Shown piece by piece: positions 35,078 to 43,275 of a DNA stretch of 64,000 nucleotides. The translations under genes were made by a program, and so were the position numbers. The stretch covers positions 217,252 to 281,251 of the forward strand of contig NZ_JOEV01000004.1 of the NCBI RefSeq assembly GCF_000721105.1. The letters run 5' to 3'. The notes beneath the pieces were generated by a model. The model did not search any database, was not told the DNA's origin, and worked only from the letters and a program-made list of their open reading frames with translations. Source of the stretch: Streptomyces cellulosae. Its GTDB lineage: Bacteria > Actinomycetota > Actinomycetes > Streptomycetales > Streptomycetaceae. Every line of letters begins with the position of its first letter. Position 1 is the stretch's first letter.

Positions 35078-35923
35078 TCAGCCGATGCCGAACGCCCCCT
35101 CGGGGGGTTCGGGTGACGGTACGGCGTCCTCGTCCCGCACCGGACCTGCCCCGTCGATGAAGTCCCGTAGGGCGGGCCCGTGTTCGACCCGGGCCGGGAA
35201 GGCGTCGGAGGCGGTGCGGCGGACCAGGGCGGACGTGTCGAGGGGGTGGTGCGCGGCGACGAGCACCGCGTTGCCGAAGCGGCGCCCGCGCAGCACACCC
35301 GGCTCGGCGATCAACACCAGCTCCTCGAAAACCGTGCCGAAGGTGGCGAGTTGGGAGCGCAGGAACGCGAAGGGCGCGGCGTCGGCGAGGTTGGCCAGGT
35401 AGACCCCGTCGCCCCGCAGGACCCGTGCGGCCTCACGGGCGTAGGCGACCGACGTCAGGTGCGCCGGAACCCGCGAACCGCCGAAGACGTCGGCGACCAG
35501 GACGTCGGCCGAGTCCGTCGGCGCCCCCTCCAGCCAGGCCCGGGCGTCCGCCGCGTGTACGGCCACCCCCGCCCCCTCCGGCAGCGGAAGATGCTCCACG
35601 ACCAGCTCCAGCAGGGCCCCGTCGGCCTCGACGACGTCCTGCCGGGAGCCGGGCCGGGTGACGGCCACGTACCGGGGAAGGGTGAGCGCGCCCCCGCCGA
35701 GATGCAGCACGTCCAGCGGACGTCCCGCCTCCGCCACGGTGTCCAGCACGTGCCCGAGCCGCCGCGCGTACTCGAACTCCAGATGCTCCGGCTCGTCCAG
35801 GTCGACGTACGACTGCGGCGCCCCGTCGACGGTCAACAACCAGGCCCGCTTCCGGTCGACGTCGGGCATCAGCTTGGCGACGCCTTGATCGACGGCGCGG
35901 GTGACGGGGATGGCTTCGTTCAC
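35078..35923 (-). CDS. Spermidine-synthase-like methyltransferase-fold protein
   Basis: This 281-residue SpeE-superfamily protein has a Rossmann glycine loop LHLGGGALTLPRYVA, an acidic VVEADGALLEL after beta-2, and ADARAWLEGAP and LVADVFGGSRVPAHL. These match solitary actinobacterial polyamine-synthase-like proteins that lack the typical aminopropyl-transfer tyrosines. The GTG at 35923 is used; the frame extends upstream without family sequence. It follows tuf3 on the same strand by 98 bp and might be read through from it. The substrate is unknown. Confidence 0.85.
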   Translation of the reverse strand: MNEAIPVTRAVDQGVAKLMPDVDRKRAWLLTVDGAPQSYVDLDEPEHLEFEYARRLGHVLDTVAEAGRPLDVLHLGGGALTLPRYVAVTRPGSRQDVVEADGALLELVVEHLPLPEGAGVAVHAADARAWLEGAPTDSADVLVADVFGGSRVPAHLTSVAYAREAARVLRGDGVYLANLADAAPFAFLRSQLATFGTVFEELVLIAEPGVLRGRRFGNAVLVAAHHPLDTSALVRRTASDAFPARVEHGPALRDFIDGAGPVRDEDAVPSPEPPEGAFGIG

Positions 35924-36021
35924 GCGTCCATTGTGCCTATGTGCGGCGCGCCCGAAGGGGCGCGGAGAACTGCGGGACCGGCCAGAACCGGCCCGCAGCC
36001 CCCCGCGCAGGGCAACCACCC

Positions 36022-37191
36022 TCACTCGACGGCGGTCACGGTCCCCGCCCCCACGGTCCGCCCGCCCTCACGGATGGCGAACCCGAGCCCCGGCTCGAGA
36101 GGCATGTCGCGCCCCAGGTCGACGGTCATGGTGACCGTCTCCCCGGGCCGGGCGACAGCGACCTCCCCGAGGTCCACGGAACCGACCACATCCGCCGTAC
36201 GGATGTAGAACTGCGGCCGATACCCCGTGGCGACCGGCGTCGACCGCCCGCCCTCACGCGTAGACAGCACATACACCTGCGCCGAGAACCGGCTCCGGGG
36301 CACCACACTCCCCGGCGCCGCCACGACCTGCCCGCGCCGGACGGAGTCCCGTGGCACACCGCGCAGCAGCAGCGCCACGTTGTCCCCGGCCTGCGCCTCC
36401 TCCATCGGCTTGCCGAAGGTCTCCAGCCCCGTGACCACCGTCTCCACGCCGGCCCCGAGCACCTCGACCCGGTCCCCGACGCGCACCGTGCCCCGCTCGA
36501 CGGCGCCGGTGACGACGGTCCCCCGGCCGGTGATGGTGAGCACGTTCTCGACCGGCATCAGGAAGGGCGCGTCCAGGTACCGCTCGGGCATCGGCACATA
36601 TGTGTCCACCGCGTCGAGCAACGCCTCGATCGAGGCCGTCCAGCGCGAGTCCCCCTCCAGGGCCCGGAGCCCGGAGACCCGTACGACGGGCACGGCGTCG
36701 CCGCCGTAGCCGTGCTCGGTGAGCAGGTCGCGGACCTCCAGCTCGACCAGGTCGATGAGCTCCTCGTCGCCCGCGTCGGCCTTGTTGAGGGCCACGACGA
36801 CGTGGTCGACGCCGACCTGACGGGCCAGCAGCACGTGTTCGGCGGTCTGCGGCATGATCCCGTCGAGCGCGGAGACGACGAGGATCGCCCCGTCGAGCTG
36901 CGCGGCACCGGTGACCATGTTCTTGACGTAGTCGGCGTGCCCCGGCATGTCCACGTGCGCGTAGTGCCGGGTGTCCGTCTCGTACTCGACGTGCGCGATG
37001 TTGATGGTGATGCCGCGGGCGGCCTCCTCCGGCGCCCGGTCGATGCGGTCGAACGGCACGAACGTGCCGGAGCCGCGCTCGGCGAGCACTTTGGTGATGG
37101 CGGCGGTCAGGGTGGTCTTGCCGTGGTCGACATGGCCCATCGTGCCGATGTTCAGATGCGGTTTGGTGCGGATGTACGCCGTCTTGGACAT
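36022..37191 (-). CDS. tuf3: Elongation factor Tu, divergent EF-Tu3 type
   Basis: This 389-residue EF-Tu delivers aminoacyl-tRNA to the ribosome. G1 [10 protein letters not shown]2 RGITI, G3 DMPGH (canonical DCPGH) and G4 NKAD are intact, as are domains 2 and 3 ([37 protein letters not shown]). Many positions that are invariant in the major Streptomyces EF-Tu1 differ (PRSRF for [13 protein letters not shown] for FNNYRPQF). It is free-standing, not in the rpsL-fusA-tuf operon. Streptomyces tuf3 genes encode such a divergent, low-abundance EF-Tu linked in the literature to stringent-response induction and elfamycin resistance. A long structured leader precedes it. Confidence 0.95.
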   Translation of the reverse strand: MSKTAYIRTKPHLNIGTMGHVDHGKTTLTAAITKVLAERGSGTFVPFDRIDRAPEEAARGITINIAHVEYETDTRHYAHVDMPGHADYVKNMVTGAAQLDGAILVVSALDGIMPQTAEHVLLARQVGVDHVVVALNKADAGDEELIDLVELEVRDLLTEHGYGGDAVPVVRVSGLRALEGDSRWTASIEALLDAVDTYVPMPERYLDAPFLMPVENVLTITGRGTVVTGAVERGTVRVGDRVEVLGAGVETVVTGLETFGKPMEEAQAGDNVALLLRGVPRDSVRRGQVVAAPGSVVPRSRFSAQVYVLSTREGGRSTPVATGYRPQFYIRTADVVGSVDLGEVAVARPGETVTMTVDLGRDMPLEPGLGFAIREGGRTVGAGTVTAVE

Positions 37192-37518
37192 GGCGGTACC
37201 TCGAAGCCTCTGGTCGGAAAAGATCTCCCGTGGGAGAGGGGGACCCCAAGGACTCGCCGACCCTCCCCCTGCGGGGTCCGCCGGACGATCCGGGGAGGGT
37301 CAGCTTCGGGCGCCGTCGACTGCGGCGAGGAAATCGGGAACGGCAGCCTTCGGGGCATCCGCGACCGCGGATGCTGCGAGGAGGAAGGCGTACCGGAACA
37401 TGACGCAGATCATTGCTGACGCGTCGTCGCACGTCGAATGGTTTTTCGCGGTGCCGGACCCCCACAACGGACCGGATCCATACGGCGATCACACACGTGA
37501 GTCGGTTACCGTCACTGA
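37192..37518 (-). promoter_or_regulatory. 327-bp structured leader/promoter region of tuf3
   Basis: No gene is supported. On the tuf3 strand the region contains three strong inverted repeats. They are TCTCCC-GT-GGGAGA at 37224-37237 (27 bp before the start region), 10-bp arms at 37259-37268 and 37292-37301, and 9-bp arms GCATCCGCG/CGCGGATGC at 37355-37374. Multiple hairpins between promoter and start codon suggest an attenuator or RNA-level control, or a terminator for transcripts entering from the right. The TVP38 gene promoter must lie at the right-hand end. Confidence 0.5.
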
Positions 37519-38307
37519 ATGCTCGATGCCACCACCCGCTCTGGGGGCACCGCCACGGCCTCTCCCCGGGCCACCGCCACCGAACTCGCCGTCGCCGCCG
37601 AGCTCGCCACCGTCGCCCCCGCCCCGGTGGGCCTCACCGCGCGCTGCACGAGAGTGCTGTTGTCGCCCTGGTCGCGCCTGTCCCTGCTCATCGCCCTGCT
37701 CGCCGGCGCCGCCTCGGCCGTTCTGCTCTTCGAACCGCAGCGGCTGCTGGCGGACGGCTGGCCGCCGCAACTCGGCGGAGCCGCGGCGGCGGTGGTCTTC
37801 GGGGTGGCGTACGGGCTGTGCACGGTCGCCTTCGTACCCCGCCCCCTGCTGAACCTGGCGGCGGGCGCCCTCTTCGGCTCCCAGCTCGGGCTCGGCACGG
37901 CCCTCGCGGGCACGGTGCTCGGAGCCGGTGTCGCCTTCGGGCTGGGCCGGATACTCGGCCAGGACGCGCTGCGTCCGCTGCTGCGCGGTCGGTGGCTGAA
38001 GGCCGCGGACGGGCAGCTCAGCCGGCACGGCTTCCGTTCGATGCTGGCAGCCCGGCTGTTCCCCGGGGTGCCGTTCTGGGCCGCCAACTACTGTGCGGCC
38101 GTCTCCCGCATGAGCACCGTCTCGTTCCTGGTGGCGACGGCGCTCGGCTCGATCCCGAACACCGCCGCCTACGTCGTCGCCGGCGCCCGCGCCTCGGCGC
38201 CGACCTCGCCCGCCTTCCTGATCGCGATGGCCTGCATCGCGCTGCCGGCGCTGGTGGGCGCGGTGGTGGCCTGGCGCAAGCGCCACCACCTGCGCGGGAT
38301 CCGGTAA
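37519..38307 (+). CDS. TVP38/TMEM64-family membrane protein
   Basis: This 262-residue polytopic membrane protein of the SNARE-associated/DedA superfamily has FVPRPLLNLAAGALFGSQLG, GTVLGAGVAFGLGRILGQDA and the signature SRHGFRSMLAARLFPGVPFW. These proteins are related to lipid scramblases (VTT domain). A 40-residue Ala/Thr-rich cytoplasmic extension precedes the first helix. It is a single gene, divergent from tuf3 across the long leader region. The ATG at 37519 opens the frame; an internal start would shorten only the tail. Confidence 0.9.
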   Translation: MLDATTRSGGTATASPRATATELAVAAELATVAPAPVGLTARCTRVLLSPWSRLSLLIALLAGAASAVLLFEPQRLLADGWPPQLGGAAAAVVFGVAYGLCTVAFVPRPLLNLAAGALFGSQLGLGTALAGTVLGAGVAFGLGRILGQDALRPLLRGRWLKAADGQLSRHGFRSMLAARLFPGVPFWAANYCAAVSRMSTVSFLVATALGSIPNTAAYVVAGARASAPTSPAFLIAMACIALPALVGAVVAWRKRHHLRGIR

Positions 38308-38324
38308 CTCCGCAAGACGCTTGT

Positions 38325-38475
38325 ACGGGCTCCGGGTACCCGGACTCCGATGACAACGGACTGCGATGACGACGGGCCCCGAGTACGACGGATCCCGAGT
38401 ACGACGGATCCCGATGACGAGAGACTCCGGCTACAGGGGCTCCAGCTACACGGACTCCAGCTACACGGACTCCAG
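38325..38475. repeat. 15-17-bp minisatellite seeded by the thiolase gene 3' end
   Basis: The last 15 bp of the thiolase gene (plus-strand CTACACGGACTCCAG, 38461-38475, encoding LESV-stop) are perfectly repeated at 38446-38460 and with two changes at 38431-38445. Increasingly diverged 15-17-bp units continue to about 38325, including two copies of a GTACGACGGATCCCGA unit. The array fills the whole gap to the TVP38 gene. Confidence 0.9.
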
Positions 38476-39630
38476 AATCATCGCGTTGGCGAGGCCGCCC
38501 GCCTCGCACATCGTCTGCAGGGCGTAGCGCGCGCCGCGCTCCCGCATCGCGTGTACGAGGGTGGTCGTCAACCGGGTGCCGCTCGCGCCGAGCGGGTGGC
38601 CGAGGGCGATCGCGCCGCCGTGCACGTTGACCTTGGCGAGGTCGGCGCCGGTCTCCTGCTGCCAGGCCAGGACCACGCTGGAGAACGCCTCGTTGACCTC
38701 GAACAGGTCGATGTCGTCGAGGGTGAGACCGGCCCGGCTCAGCACCTTCTCGGTGGCCGGGACGACGCCGGTGAGCATCAGGATCGGGTCGGAGCCGGTG
38801 ACGGCGAAGCTGTGCAGGCGGGCGAGGGGGCGCAGGCCGAGCCGGGCCGCGGTCTCGCTCGACGTGATGAGGACGGCGGACGCGCCGTCGTTGACCGGGC
38901 TGGCGTTGCCCGCGGTGACGTTCCACTCGATCTGCGGGAAGCGTTCGGCGAAGTCCGGGTCGTGGTAGGCGGGCTTGAGGCCGGCGAGGATCTCGGTGGT
39001 GCTGCCCGGTCGTACGCACTCGTCCCGTGAGACACCGTCCAGCGGTGCCACCTCGGCGTCGAAGAGACCGGCGTCCCAGGCCGCGGCGGCCTTGTGGTGC
39101 GAGGAGACCGCGAAGGCGTCCATCCGGTCGCGGGTGAGGGACCACTTGGCGGCGATGAGTTCGGCGCTGATGCCCTGCGGGACGAGTCCTTCCTTGTACC
39201 GCTCGGCGACTCCGGGCCCGAACGGGTCCTTGCCCTCGGGCACGTTCGACCACATCGGCACCCGGCTCATGGACTCGACACCGCAGGCGACGACCAGGTC
39301 GTACGCGCCCGCGATGACGCCCTGCGCCGCGAAGTGCACGGCCTGCTGGGAGGAGCCGCACTGGCGGTCCACGGTGGTCGCGGGGACGCTCTCCGGGAAG
39401 CCCGCGGACAGGGCGGCGTACCGGGTGGTGTTCATGGCCTGCTCGCCGACCTGGTCGACGGTGCCGCCGATGACGTCGTCGATCAGGGCCGGGTCGACAC
39501 CGGACCGCTCGACGAGCGTGCGCAGGGTGTGGGCGAGGAGCTCCACGGGGTGGATGTGCGCGAGGGCGCCGTTCGGTTTGCCCTTGGCTATCGGAGTGCG
39601 TACGGCTTCGACGATCACTGCGTCACGCAT
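38461..39630 (-). CDS. Acetyl-CoA acyltransferase (thiolase)
   Basis: This 389-residue thiolase has the nucleophile C91 (DRQCGSSQQAVHFAAQG), catalytic H345 (ALGHPLGASGTRLTTT) and C375 (TMCEAGGLANAM, where most thiolases have MCxGGG). It degrades or condenses acyl-CoAs, here probably in steroid or fatty-acid catabolism, given FadA5/FadA6-like features (KGKPNGALA, DQVGEQAMNTTR). The ATG at 39630 has GGAGG upstream. It is divergent from an HxlR regulator across a compact operator region, so it is likely under that regulator's control. Its 3' end has been copied into a minisatellite. Confidence 0.93.
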   Translation of the reverse strand: MRDAVIVEAVRTPIAKGKPNGALAHIHPVELLAHTLRTLVERSGVDPALIDDVIGGTVDQVGEQAMNTTRYAALSAGFPESVPATTVDRQCGSSQQAVHFAAQGVIAGAYDLVVACGVESMSRVPMWSNVPEGKDPFGPGVAERYKEGLVPQGISAELIAAKWSLTRDRMDAFAVSSHHKAAAAWDAGLFDAEVAPLDGVSRDECVRPGSTTEILAGLKPAYHDPDFAERFPQIEWNVTAGNASPVNDGASAVLITSSETAARLGLRPLARLHSFAVTGSDPILMLTGVVPATEKVLSRAGLTLDDIDLFEVNEAFSSVVLAWQQETGADLAKVNVHGGAIALGHPLGASGTRLTTTLVHAMRERGARYALQTMCEAGGLANAMILESV

Positions 39631-39700
39631 GGTGCCGGCCTCCACGATTACCGGTGAGTAGGAAATCCGAACCCACCATAACTCCGCGAGTTGGAAAAAC

Positions 39701-39741
39701 AAACCCTATGAGGGTTGGACAATCAAACCCTCCCCTAGAAT
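39701..39741. promoter_or_regulatory. HxlR operator/promoter between thiolase and HxlR genes
   Basis: An inverted repeat AACCCT-ATG-AGGGTT (39702-39716) is followed by a second direct copy of its left half, CAAACCCT, at 39724-39731, exactly 24 bp after the first (39700-39707). A TAGAAT -10 box lies at 39736-39741. Two same-face half-sites next to the -10 are typical for a dimeric winged-helix repressor. Confidence 0.6.
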
Positions 39742-39748
39742 GAACGTC

Positions 39749-40219
39749 ATGGCCGCCCCGAAAGACCCGCGCCCCTGCTCGATCGCCGACACCCTGGCAC
39801 TCGTCGGCGAGAAGTACTCCCTGCTCGTCCTGCGGGAGGCATGCCTGGGCAACGGCCGCTTCGACCAGCTCGTGCGCAACATCGGCGCCCCGCGCGACGT
39901 CCTCGCGACGCGGCTGCGCCGGCTCGTGGACGCCGGCATCCTGACCAAGCGGGCCTACAGCGAGCGGCCGCAGCGCTTCGAGTACCGGCCCACGCAGGCG
40001 GGGCTGGAGCTGGAGCCGGTCCTGATGACGCTGATGGCCTGGGGCGACCGGCACCTCCACCGCGACGACGACCGCCCGATGGTGGTCGAGCACTCCTGCG
40101 GCCACGAACTGGTTCCGGTCGTGACCTGCCGGGCCTGCGGAGACCCGGTCCACCACGACGATCTGACGGCCCGTCCGCAGGCACCGGGGTGGACGGTGGC
40201 GGGCCCGACGGCCGCGTAG
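39749..40219 (+). CDS. HxlR-family transcriptional regulator
   Basis: This 156-residue MarR-like winged-helix regulator has the HxlR signature CSIADTLALVGEKYSLLVLR, then GRFDQLVRNIGAPRDVLATR and LVDAGILTKRAYSERPQRFE. A C-terminal extension carries cysteines (SCGHEL, CRACGDPVHH) that could bind zinc or sense redox. The ATG at 39749 is preferred over 39740 because a TAGAAT -10 box (39736-39741) overlaps the latter, implying a leaderless message starting at 39749. It is divergent from the thiolase gene, its likely target. Confidence 0.92.
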   Translation: MAAPKDPRPCSIADTLALVGEKYSLLVLREACLGNGRFDQLVRNIGAPRDVLATRLRRLVDAGILTKRAYSERPQRFEYRPTQAGLELEPVLMTLMAWGDRHLHRDDDRPMVVEHSCGHELVPVVTCRACGDPVHHDDLTARPQAPGWTVAGPTAA

Positions 40220-40408
40220 CCACGGCCCGCCGCCACCCGGCCCTTCCGCCGCCACCGCCGAATTCCTCGGCCGTCACCACCAAACCCCTGTGGCGGGGCT
40301 GTCACTTCAGGACGCTACGCTGCCCCTCAGCACTTCCGATCACCGCGCCCGCCGGCTCGGTGTGCCCGTCGCTCCTCACCACGATCAGCGCTTGGACTCC
40401 GTTACTTC

Positions 40409-41284
40409 ATGTCTTGGTTTGAATCCCTCATCCTCGGGCTCGTCCAGGGACTGACCGAATTCCTCCCCGTCTCCTCCAGCGCGCATCTGCGGCTGACGGC
40501 GGCCTTCTCGGGATGGAACGACCCCGGCGCCGCCTTCACCGCGATCACCCAGATCGGGACCGAGGCCGCCGTGCTGATCTATTTCCGCAAGGACATCGGC
40601 CGGATCATCTCGGCCTGGGGGCGTTCACTGGCCAGCAAGGAGATGCGCGCGAACCACGACGCGCAGATGGGCTGGCTGGTGATCGTCGGCTCGATCCCCA
40701 TCGGTGTGCTCGGGGTGACGCTCAAGGATCAGATCGAGGGGCCGTTCCGCGATCTGCGGATCACCGCGACGATGCTGATCGTCGTCGGCGTGATCATCGG
40801 TGTCGCCGACCGGCTGGCGGCGCGCGACGAGCAGGGCGGCCGGCACCGGGCGCCCAAGCAGCGCAAGACCCTCGAGAACCTGGGGACCAGGGACGGCCTG
40901 ATCTTCGGCCTCTGCCAGGCCTGCGCCCTCATCCCGGGCGTCTCCCGCTCCGGCGCCACCATCAGCGGCGGCCTGTTCATGGGCTACAAGCGCGAGGCCG
41001 CGGCCCGTTACTCCTTCCTCCTCGCGATCCCCGCCGTGCTGGCCTCCGGCCTGTTCGAACTCAAGGACGCGATGGAGAGCGGCCATGTCTCCTGGGGCCC
41101 GACGATCTTCGCCACGGTGATCGCCTTCGGCTCCGGATACGCGGTCATCGCGTGGTTCATGAAGTTCATCTCCACCAAGAGCTTCATGCCCTTCGTCTGG
41201 TACCGCATCGCCCTCGGCATCCTGGTGATCGTGCTGGTCAGCATGGGTGCGCTGAGCCCTCACGCGGCGGAGTCGGCCGGCTGA
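40409..41284 (+). CDS. uppP: Undecaprenyl-diphosphate phosphatase
   Basis: This 291-residue integral membrane phosphatase recycles the lipid carrier of cell-wall synthesis (BacA/UppP). The catalytic glutamate-rich motif QGLTEFLPVSSSAH is at residues 13-26 and the PGVSRSGATI motif is at 176-185, with about eight membrane helices. Overexpression of this family gives bacitracin resistance. The ATG at 40409 opens the frame. The gene is monocistronic and the 189 bp upstream presumably holds its promoter. Confidence 0.96.
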   Translation: MSWFESLILGLVQGLTEFLPVSSSAHLRLTAAFSGWNDPGAAFTAITQIGTEAAVLIYFRKDIGRIISAWGRSLASKEMRANHDAQMGWLVIVGSIPIGVLGVTLKDQIEGPFRDLRITATMLIVVGVIIGVADRLAARDEQGGRHRAPKQRKTLENLGTRDGLIFGLCQACALIPGVSRSGATISGGLFMGYKREAAARYSFLLAIPAVLASGLFELKDAMESGHVSWGPTIFATVIAFGSGYAVIAWFMKFISTKSFMPFVWYRIALGILVIVLVSMGALSPHAAESAG

Positions 41285-41411
41285 CCCGGCGTGGCCGCCA
41301 AGGGGACCACGGCACTCGACGCCGCGGTCCTCCCCACCCGTGACCAATCACATACGACTTGAGTAGCCATCCGGTAGCGCACTGTCAGTGCTTGCCCCTA
41401 GGCTTGTCCGC

Positions 41412-41591
41412 ATGTCCCCCGACTCCGTCACTCCTGGTTCCGTGCGGTCTGCTGCCGAGTTGAACGAGCAGATCCGAACCCTCTGGATGCGCGCGGGCGG
41501 CACCCTCTCGGCCCAGGAGCGCGTGGAATACGAGCTGTTGGTGGTCGAGTGGGCGGCCGCGATCCGCGGCGAGGTCATCGAGGCGGCCTGA
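41412..41591 (+). CDS. Small conserved protein (59 residues)
   Basis: This 59-residue acidic/helical protein (RSAAELNEQIRTLWMRAGGT, LSAQERVEYELLVVEWAAAI) is of a type found widely as a single small gene in Streptomyces. Its function is unknown. The ATG at 41412 is used; a TAGGCT -10-like box just upstream suggests a short or absent leader. A perfect 10-bp-stem hairpin follows the stop. Composition and codon use support a real gene. Confidence 0.75.
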   Translation: MSPDSVTPGSVRSAAELNEQIRTLWMRAGGTLSAQERVEYELLVVEWAAAIRGEVIEAA

Positions 41592-41592
41592 G

Positions 41593-41617
41593 CGCGAGGA
41601 GGCTTCACCTCCTCGCG
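41593..41617 (+). terminator. Hairpin terminator after the 59-residue protein gene
   Basis: Perfect 10-bp arms (CGCGAGGAGG at 41593-41602, complement at 41608-41617) surround a CTTCA loop and begin 2 bp after the stop codon. Confidence 0.8.
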
Positions 41618-41628
41618 ACAGACCTCCG

Positions 41629-41724
41629 GAAGGCAGACCTCCGGGGGTGCCGACCTCCCGGAAGGCAGACCTCCGGGGGTGCCGAACTCCCGAAAGGCAG
41701 ACCTCCGGGAATCGCCTGAACTCT
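41629..41724. repeat. Three-copy 32-bp tandem repeat
   Basis: Units at 41629-41660 and 41661-41692 differ at a single base. A third, more diverged unit starts at 41693. The array lies between the terminator hairpin and the 3' end of the convergent SDR gene, with no overlap into either coding region. Confidence 0.9.
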
Positions 41725-41738
41725 CCGGGAGCGGCTCC

Positions 41739-42479
41739 TCACCGGCCGCCCGACACCCGCAGCACCGCCCCCGTCGCGTACGAGGAGTCCGGCGACATCA
41801 GCCAGGCGATCGCCGCCGCGATCTCCTCGGCCTGCCCCGGCCGACGCAGCGGAATCGTGCCGGCCGCGCGCCGGGGCCGGTCCGGGTCGCCCATCGTCGC
41901 GTGCATCTCGGTGTCGATCACTCCCGGGGCGACCGCGTTGACCCGGACCCCGTCCGGGCCGAGTTCCTTGGCCAGCCCCAGGGTCAGCGCGTCCACGGCG
42001 GCCTTGGTCGCCGCGTAGTGGACGTACTCCCCGGGGCTCCCGAGGGTCGCCGCGGCCGAGGACACGTTCACGATCACACCGCTGCCCCGGGCCGTCATCA
42101 GCTGCGCCGCCCGCCGTGAACACAGCAGCGTGCCCACGAGATTGACGTCCACGACCCGGCGCAGGTTCCCGGTGTCCACCTCGGCGAACCGTCCCAACGG
42201 ACCCGTGACCGCCGCGTTGTTGACGAGACCCGTCACCGGCCCGAGCCGCTCCTCGGCCACATCGAAGAGCCGCTCGACATCCGTCTCGACCGCGGTGTCC
42301 GCCCGTATGGCGACACTCCGCCGCCCGGCCTTGCGCACCCCCTCCGCCACGGAGTCGGCGGCCGCCGCGTCCCGCACGTACCCCACCACCACGTCATGGC
42401 CGTCCGCGGCGAGCCGCAGACAGGTGGCGGCTCCGATCCCCCTGCTTCCACCGGTGACGACTGTGACGGAACCTGCCAT
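41739..42479 (-). CDS. Short-chain dehydrogenase/reductase (FabG-like)
   Basis: This 246-residue SDR has cofactor motif TGGSRGIG, NNAAV, the catalytic serine in NVSSAAATLG, YxxxK as YAATK, and the C-terminal MSPDSSYATGAVLRVSGGR. The NADPH-type Arg after the glycine loop fits a 3-oxoacyl or keto-alcohol reductase. The substrate is unknown. The ATG at 42479 opens the frame. The upstream region (42480-42693) contains a short GGACGCCCA tandem array. Confidence 0.93.
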   Translation of the reverse strand: MAGSVTVVTGGSRGIGAATCLRLAADGHDVVVGYVRDAAAADSVAEGVRKAGRRSVAIRADTAVETDVERLFDVAEERLGPVTGLVNNAAVTGPLGRFAEVDTGNLRRVVDVNLVGTLLCSRRAAQLMTARGSGVIVNVSSAAATLGSPGEYVHYAATKAAVDALTLGLAKELGPDGVRVNAVAPGVIDTEMHATMGDPDRPRRAAGTIPLRRPGQAEEIAAAIAWLMSPDSSYATGAVLRVSGGR

Positions 42480-42569
42480 GAGTACCTCCCGCGAACGAGG
42501 ACCAATGATCGATCATCGATCACCCTACGGTCGCTCCTGTGCGGACGTCACGTGCATCGCCCGTTCTCC

Positions 42570-42615
42570 CAGGACGCCCAGGACGCCCAGGACGCCCAGA
42601 CGCCCAGACGCCCAG
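42570..42615. repeat. Short 8-9-bp tandem repeat
   Basis: The motif GGACGCCCA is repeated three times, followed by two or three GACGCCCA units. The array lies between the divergent SDR and SnoaL-like genes, near the SDR promoter, so slippage could change promoter spacing. Confidence 0.8.
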
Positions 42616-42693
42616 GAACCGTGAAGCCCGCCCGGAAGCCGTGCGGCTGACGGCCGCCGAAATCACCGCGTCCCCCTTGGCGCAGCCCCCGCC

Positions 42694-43203
42694 ATGCCCA
42701 ACACTGAGCCGATGACGCAGCGTGTGGAGCTCGCCGCCGTGCTGGACCGGCTGGCCGTTGACGAACTGATCACCGACTACGCGGTGGCCGTGGACGACGG
42801 CGACTGGGAGGCCTACCGAGACCTGTTCACCGCCGACGGGCGGGCGGACTACCGCTCGGCCGGAGGGATCGAGGGGGAGGCCGGGCAGGTCGCCGGGTGG
42901 CTCGCGGAGAGCCTGCGGGCGTTCTCGATGCGCCAGCATCTGATCGTCAACCGCCGCCTGCGCTTCGGCGTTCTGGACCAGGACACCGGCGACACGGCAC
43001 GCCTCCAGGCCGACTACGTCAACCCGATGCGCCTCGCCGGGGAGAGCGACGGCGACGGCCCGGGCGCTCCCGACTTCGTGTGCGGCGGACGGTACGACTT
43101 CGGACTGCTGCGCACCGACGACGGCTGGCGGCTGCGCGAGGTGGTCGTCCAGGAGAAGTGGCGACGCCTGCCCGGCCGGGCCCCGGCGCCTGTGGTCCAC
43201 TGA
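42694..43203 (+). CDS. SnoaL/NTF2-like protein
   Basis: This 169-residue cone-shaped alpha+beta protein has VDELITDYAVAVDDGDWEAY, LFTADGRADYRSAGG and RQHLIVNRRLRFGV, typical of the SnoaL_4/ring-hydroxylating-dioxygenase-beta-like group. Members act as isomerases, cyclases or non-enzymatic binding proteins, so the role is open. The ATG at 42694 or 42712 may be the start. It precedes the lnt-type gene by 72 bp on the same strand. Confidence 0.88.
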   Translation: MPNTEPMTQRVELAAVLDRLAVDELITDYAVAVDDGDWEAYRDLFTADGRADYRSAGGIEGEAGQVAGWLAESLRAFSMRQHLIVNRRLRFGVLDQDTGDTARLQADYVNPMRLAGESDGDGPGAPDFVCGGRYDFGLLRTDDGWRLREVVVQEKWRRLPGRAPAPVVH

Positions 43204-43275
43204 ACCGACGTCCTCCGGCACCTGCGACGTCAGAGGCACGCACACAGGGGCCGCTCACGGGGTAGGAGGCGCCGT

